Under the pieces are notes generated by a model that saw only the letters and a list, made by a program, of their open reading frames with translations, made no database searches and was not told where the DNA came from. A DNA stretch of 64,000 bases from Leishmania donovani (lineage: Eukaryota; Euglenozoa; Kinetoplastea; Trypanosomatida; Trypanosomatidae), in NCBI RefSeq assembly GCF_000227135.1, contig NC_018248.1:586894-650893 (forward strand), written 5' to 3'. Of this stretch, positions 59,871 to 64,000 are shown piece by piece. Position 1 is the first letter of the stretch. Each line of letters starts with the position of its first letter. Both the position numbers and the translations under genes were made by a program.

Positions 59871-59969
59871 NNNNNNNNNNNNNNNNNNNNNNNNNNNNNN
59901 NNNNNNNNNNNNNNNNNNNNNNNNNNNNNNNNNNNNNNNNNNNNNNNNNNNNNNNNNNNNNNNNNNNNN
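59871..59969. other. Assembly gap (99 N) in the strand-switch region
   Basis: Unknown sequence of placeholder length. The flanks (GCGGCTAGCG before, AACCGACGAC after) share no visible overlap, so unlike the third gap this one probably hides real sequence. Confidence 0.98.
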
Positions 59970-61050
59970 AACCGACGACTGTAGCGCCTGTGCGCCATGG
60001 TGCGTCTTTGCTACACTCTCCGCGGAGCACACTCGAGCGCGCTTGTGTGTGTGCGTGTGCCGCTCATTCCTCCCCACGGGCGCTCCATCAAACACCCCTC
60101 CCCGCCTCCCCTCCCTCCCCCTCTCCGTGGCGGCAAGAAGAGAAGATGCCGACAGCAGATGCTTCATTTTGCGCCTTTCTGTCTTTTCATATTCGCGTGG
60201 CTTCGCCGCACCCCCGCCGGACCTGCACGGCCGCGCGGGTCTGCCGCAGTGCGCGCGCCCACCGCCTGTGTTGCTGTCTGTGCCCCCCCCGCGTCGTCGC
60301 CACCTCCCTGCTTGCGAGATTTCGCTTCCGCGTGGCTGCAGGGGAGACACGCGCGCACCGCGGCACGGAGCGGGGGCTCGAGCAACGGCACGAGCGTGCG
60401 AAGGGAGCAAGCTGCACACACGCACACACACGGCTGGAAGTGGGTGCGGCGCGCATCTCTCTGTGTGCGCTTCGCGTGCTGCTGTTCGCGTGTGTGTGTA
60501 TGTGTGCGCGTGCTTGCACGGAGTGAAATCGAACTATTTAAACGCACGTGCGTGCGCAGCCGTGGTGGTGGCGCGAGGGCTGCAGTTCTGCACCCTTCCC
60601 TTTCCCCTCCTCCACCTTGTTCGTAAGTGGGGCTCCATGGGCGTCTCTCCATGCTCTTTTTCTTGTGAGTCTGTGTGCGTGTTGGCACGCCTGTGCCTTG
60701 TATCGCATCTTCGGTGCGCGACACTGTCGGGTGCGCTGCGCCCCCCTCCTCCCACGCCCACAGGAATGTGCCCATGCTTATCTTTGATCCCGCGTCCCTA
60801 CTACCGCCTGCTCTGCTCTCTCCTTCAAGGTTCGTCGATTGCCCATTGCACCCCATGTGTGCATCTGCTCCTTTTTGGCACCCTTGGACGTGGCCACTTC
60901 CACCGCGACAGCACACACCATGCTAGTGGTGCTCGACATCTCCGCATCTCTCGCTCTACCTTGCACGCACCCAACAACACAGGCATCAAACTCACCGCCG
61001 CTTGCCCCAGTACACGTCCCCCTTCATCTCATGCCTACCTGCGGCCCGGT

Positions 61051-61091
61051 AGCCCTTGACCCCTCTTTCTCTCATCGCCCCTCAGCTCGCC
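61051..61091 (+). promoter_or_regulatory. Spliced-leader acceptor of the plus-strand gene
   Basis: The plus strand reads CCCTTGACCCCTCTTTCTCT, then CATCGCCCCTCAG with AG at 61084-61085, then six bases to the ATG at 61092. It is a textbook tract-AG-ATG layout on the opposite strand to all other genes, and it marks the start of a rightward unit. Confidence 0.65.
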
Positions 61092-61790
61092 ATGAGGCAC
61101 ACCGAGGCCAAGCAGGCCGTGCGCGAGGCCGAGGCACTCGTCGCAGAGAGCCCCTTCAGCCTCCGACCCCTCTCCAACTGGAGCCCGGGGGGACTGGAAG
61201 GCGAAGGGGTGCGAGCGCGACGAGATCCGCGAGAACATGCTGTGCTGGGCCATCACCGACTTTGGCTGCAGCCACTTCCGCGAGTGCGGCCCCACACTCA
61301 CCACCGCCCGCAATGGCGACCAGCTCATTGTGGGGGAGGGCCAGCCCTGCCCTCGCCACCTACACTGCAAGAAGAGGGAGGACCTTATCCACCGCGGCGG
61401 CTGCGTGCCGGCCAAGAGGCTGCTCCAGAGTCTCTCAGGGGCGCGAGGCGATGGGCACCAAGGAGGAGCTACGTGTGCACTGCGTGGGCATCGAGAGGGT
61501 GTGCCCTACGGACCACATGCTCGAGCTGAGACCGGCTGAGGGCATCACGGTGACGCAGGGCCTCTGCCACGAGCTGCGTGCCGAGGCCACCATGGGCAAG
61601 CTACTTGGTGGTGAGGTGAGCCGGCGCAACGACGACGACCCTGACCGCCGCTTCGCCGCTATGGTGGGCGGCTTCCCGACGATTGTGAAGGACGAGAAGT
61701 CCAAACGGCTGCTGTGCAACGAGTGCCCGTCGGTGTCCAAGGATCCCCGAGGTGTAGTCGACAGCGCTCTGGCGAGAGGCGCGTGCACGT
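61092..61790 (+). pseudogene. Broken plus-strand gene, family unknown
   Basis: From the ATG at 61092 the coding-like sequence runs through three frames. Frame 1 reads MRHTEAKQAVREAEALVAES up to the G run at 61187-61192. From there the next frame continues sensibly (GCERDEIRENMLCWAITDFG, then CGPTLTTARNGDQLIVGEGQ, CVPAKRLLQ) to about 61435. Then the third frame takes over (MGTKEELRVHCVGIERVCPT, then CHELRAEATMGKLLGGEVSR, RRFAAMVGGFPTIVKDEKSK, LLCNECPSVSKDPRGVVDSA) to about 61770-61790. Each shift is by the same amount, and the first lies in a homopolymer. It is Cys-rich with no membrane span. I do not recognise the family. It is either a degenerate gene or an intact gene with two assembly errors; the last frame stays open to 62026 but its end is repetitive. 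Confidence 0.5.
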
Positions 61791-62316
61791 GCTCCCATCA
61801 CTTTCTTGTACCTGCCGTGCTCGGAAGGCGAATAGACACAACACCCGAAGACAGCGGCAGCAGCACTAGTGGCAGCGGATGCAGCAGTAGCGGCACACGG
61901 AGACGCAAGCAGGGACGCACACACCCTCACGAGGGGTCAGAGGTCACCTGTGTGCGAACACGCGGGCGGGAGATAGAAGGAGGTAGATGGATGCCGAATG
62001 CGCCAGAGAACAGAAAAGATGGATGATCGACGCATGCTTGCAAAGGAGGGGAAAGCAAAGACAAGCGAAGACGGTTTTGGTGTTGCCATTTGTGCCTGCG
62101 TTGCTGTGGCTGCTCCTCATCCTGCTGTGGTCGGCACTGCTGCCCTTCCCGTTGATTTCCAACCTAGTCCCCTCCGACTGCCGCGCCACTTAGCTGCCTT
62201 GCGTCTGTTTCCCCGTTTGTTCTCTCTGGTTTGTGTGTGTGTGTGTGTGCCTGTGCCGTTACCCTGTGCTGCCCTCTCTCTGTCGACGTGCCCGGTAAGA
62301 CCCCCGCCCGCCCCCG

Positions 62317-62347
62317 TCTCTCTCCTTTTTTCTCTCGTCCTCTCCAG
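62317..62347 (+). promoter_or_regulatory. Predicted spliced-leader acceptor on the plus strand
   Basis: A long CT tract including six T ends in CTCTCCAG, AG at 62346-62347. It would serve a plus-strand gene starting further right. No clear coding frame follows within the window. Confidence 0.45.
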
Positions 62348-62414
62348 ACGGCTCACCAGTGATCCCACTCTCTCTGTGTGGGCGTGCGATTTATCTTCAC
62401 CTCTGCTCCGGTGT

Positions 62415-62776
62415 TGGAGGGAGGGGCTTCATGGAGTTGGGCGCGGTGTCAGGTTCCGCGTGTGTGCGTGTCTGTGTTCACACGCCACCCGCTCTCGTAC
62501 ATCTCCGCTCCTCCGCACGCCCCGATGTCCCCCGGTAAAGCACAACACACAGTCAGGGCAGCAAGCAACGTATGCGCGTCTGCTTTCAAGGCTGCAATGC
62601 GGTGGCAACGACACCCCTCGCCGTTTCGGTTGGCGTTGACTGCTGCCTTCACGCCGGAAACACAACAGGAGGTGGGGCGAGGGGCCTAGCTTGTGTCTCT
62701 GTGTCTCTCTTGCGTGCTTGTCGTGCTACTCAACATGACCATAACACTGACGCTGATCACCTTTGCAGGCCAGGCG
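62415..62776. repeat. 362-bp sequence repeated exactly after the gap (copy 1)
   Basis: This segment, from TGGAGGGAGGGGCTTC to GCAGGCCAGGCG, ends exactly at the gap and recurs base for base at 62876-63237, which begins exactly after the gap. Confidence 0.95.
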
Positions 62777-62875
62777 NNNNNNNNNNNNNNNNNNNNNNNN
62801 NNNNNNNNNNNNNNNNNNNNNNNNNNNNNNNNNNNNNNNNNNNNNNNNNNNNNNNNNNNNNNNNNNNNNNNNNNN
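62777..62875. other. Assembly gap (99 N), probably false
   Basis: Flanked by identical 362-bp sequences on both sides, as expected when two overlapping contigs were joined with N instead of being merged. Confidence 0.9.
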
Positions 62876-63237
62876 TGGAGGGAGGGGCTTCATGGAGTTG
62901 GGCGCGGTGTCAGGTTCCGCGTGTGTGCGTGTCTGTGTTCACACGCCACCCGCTCTCGTACATCTCCGCTCCTCCGCACGCCCCGATGTCCCCCGGTAAA
63001 GCACAACACACAGTCAGGGCAGCAAGCAACGTATGCGCGTCTGCTTTCAAGGCTGCAATGCGGTGGCAACGACACCCCTCGCCGTTTCGGTTGGCGTTGA
63101 CTGCTGCCTTCACGCCGGAAACACAACAGGAGGTGGGGCGAGGGGCCTAGCTTGTGTCTCTGTGTCTCTCTTGCGTGCTTGTCGTGCTACTCAACATGAC
63201 CATAACACTGACGCTGATCACCTTTGCAGGCCAGGCG
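62876..63237. repeat. 362-bp sequence repeated exactly (copy 2)
   Basis: Identical to 62415-62776 by direct reading. Copy 2 continues into unique sequence (TACACATACACAGGGGG) where copy 1 is cut by the gap. Confidence 0.95.
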
Positions 63238-63313
63238 TACACATACACAGGGGGGAGAAAGGTATTTGACACGCTCGAAGCAACGCATCCTCCACGAGTG
63301 TCCCGGTGTACTC

Positions 63314-63745
63314 TCTCCCTTTCCTACGGCCTGGGGTGAACAGATACTGCAAGACTAGAGGATCGAGGGACAGACATGCAGCAGGATGTGCTGTTGCATT
63401 GATTCTGCGGGACTCACAGTCTGCTGAAAAGGCACAGCTGCGTTCTACACAACACTGACAATACCGCCCTCTCTGTCACTGCTCTCCTCCTGCTCCCTCC
63501 TCCCCTCTATCCCTCTTTTCATCTCGCTCACGCCCAAGCGCCGCGCAGTTTGAGGGCACCCCGGTGACGGGGGGTACACCTCGGCGCGATATCGCGCGGT
63601 CCAGTACCCACGCTCTGTGTGTGGGGAGTCGCGAAGCAGCCCCGCATCCCCTGCCGAATGCCGAACCGCTCCTGGTGGTGACAGGGCCAAGCACCTACGA
63701 CGTGGGGGGGTGAGCGCGGCTTACTGCCACTGATGTCGGCGGCGG
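63314..63745. repeat. 432-bp tandem repeat unit 1
   Basis: The unit begins TCTCCCTTTCCTACGGCCTG and is followed directly by a second copy at 63746. The two copies agree over the 255 bp that can be compared. Confidence 0.9.
63551..63745. mobile_element. SIDER-like retroposon segment
   Basis: Within the repeat unit, the stretch from TGAGGGCACCCCGGTGACGG through GGGGAGTCGCG, AGCAGCCCCGCA, CCGAACCGCTCCTG, to GCCACTGATGTCGGCGGCGG resembles, from memory, the conserved part of Leishmania SIDER elements (short degenerate retroposons derived from ingi/L1Tc-type elements). The match is by recollection only. No open reading frame is expected in such elements. Confidence 0.4.
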
Positions 63746-64000
63746 TCTCCCTTTCCTACGGCCTGGGGTGAACAGATACTGCAAGACTAGAGGATCGAGG
63801 GACAGACATGCAGCAGGATGTGCTGTTGCATTGATTCTGCGGGACTCACAGTCTGCTGAAAAGGCACAGCTGCGTTCTACACAACACTGACAATACCGCC
63901 CTCTCTGTCACTGCTCTCCTCCTGCTCCCTCCTCCCCTCTATCCCTCTTTTCATCTCGCTCACGCCCAAGCGCCGCGCAGTTTGAGGGCACCCCGGTGAC
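63746..64000. repeat. 432-bp tandem repeat unit 2, cut by the window end
   Basis: Repeats 63314-63568 without a visible difference and runs off the window at GGTGAC. The array may continue to the right. Confidence 0.9.

Larger units (their letters stand above)
58189..61091. other. Divergent strand-switch region, candidate transcription start region
   Basis: All genes to the left read leftward and the first feature to the right (61092) reads rightward, so transcription units point away from each other here. In Leishmania such head-to-head regions are where RNA polymerase II starts in both directions, without a defined promoter motif. The stretch has G runs (about 58650-58660 and 58842-58852), AC repeats and no convincing gene, and it contains the 99-N gap 59871-59969. 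Right of about 60.0 kb the plus strand becomes pyrimidine-rich, consistent with the change of coding strand. Confidence 0.6.
61791..64000. other. Right-end region with repeats and predicted acceptors
   Basis: After the broken gene the plus strand is pyrimidine-rich, with an acceptor at 62346-62347 behind a long tract (62317-62345). Short frames follow at 62431 and 62524 (54 codons, MSPGKAQHTVRAASNVCASA onward) but are not convincing genes. The rest is the duplicated gap flank and the 432-bp tandem repeat listed separately. Confidence 0.5.

Noticed and set aside
62378..62689. 103-codon plus-strand open frame, also present after the gap
   Set aside because: It lies in the duplicated contig overlap; only its last 54 codons look natural and no family is recognised.

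Overview
The window looks like nuclear DNA of a trypanosomatid, most likely Leishmania or a close relative. It is GC-rich, and every confident protein gene is uninterrupted. All fifteen of the main genes lie on the minus strand, head to tail over 58 kb, as in a kinetoplastid polycistronic transcription unit. Gaps between genes are full of GT/AC microsatellites and purine runs, which read as polypyrimidine tracts on the coding strand. Several genes have a tract, a first AG and then an ATG within a few to about 100 nt, which is the layout of a spliced-leader trans-splicing site. From memory, the order RPS11 / SUB2 / LETM1-like protein matches a block on T. brucei chromosome 10 and L. major chromosome 21; this was not checked against a database.

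Layout, right to left (the direction of transcription). The minus-strand unit starts near 58.2 kb with a metaxin-like outer-membrane protein (57046-58188). It continues with a LETM1-like mitochondrial protein that is probably the ATP synthase subunit ATPTB1 (53946-55133), the mRNA-export helicase SUB2/UAP56 (50984-52291), a four-span membrane protein (45333-46967), ribosomal protein S11 broken by an assembly gap (43591-44091) and exocyst SEC8 (36307-42147). Next come a tiny, apparently frameshifted gene (34506-34723), a RUS/DUF647 protein (30590-32617), a two-HMG-box protein with a Cys cluster (28971-29822), a very large unknown (21306-25499), a mitochondrial-looking unknown (18940-20574), another unknown (16250-18250), a CEP95-like centrosome/basal-body protein (10099-12765), a mitochondrial helical-repeat protein (7987-9042), a low-complexity unknown (4547-6661) and arginine methyltransferase PRMT5 (725-3868). 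The genes share no single pathway, as is normal for these units, although mitochondrial proteins recur.

Right end. Between 58.2 and 61.1 kb the strand switches head to head, which makes it a candidate transcription start region for both directions. A plus-strand gene with a very clean splice acceptor begins at 61092, but its reading frame is broken twice. Beyond it the assembly is unreliable: the 362 bp before the gap at 62777-62875 are repeated exactly after it, and the window ends in a 432-bp tandem repeat that carries a SIDER-like (degenerate retroposon) segment.

Three N gaps occur, each exactly 99 N, so their true sizes are unknown. Start codons given here are ATG only. They were chosen from splice-acceptor position and family length, and many longer open frames that begin at GTG/TTG were trimmed.
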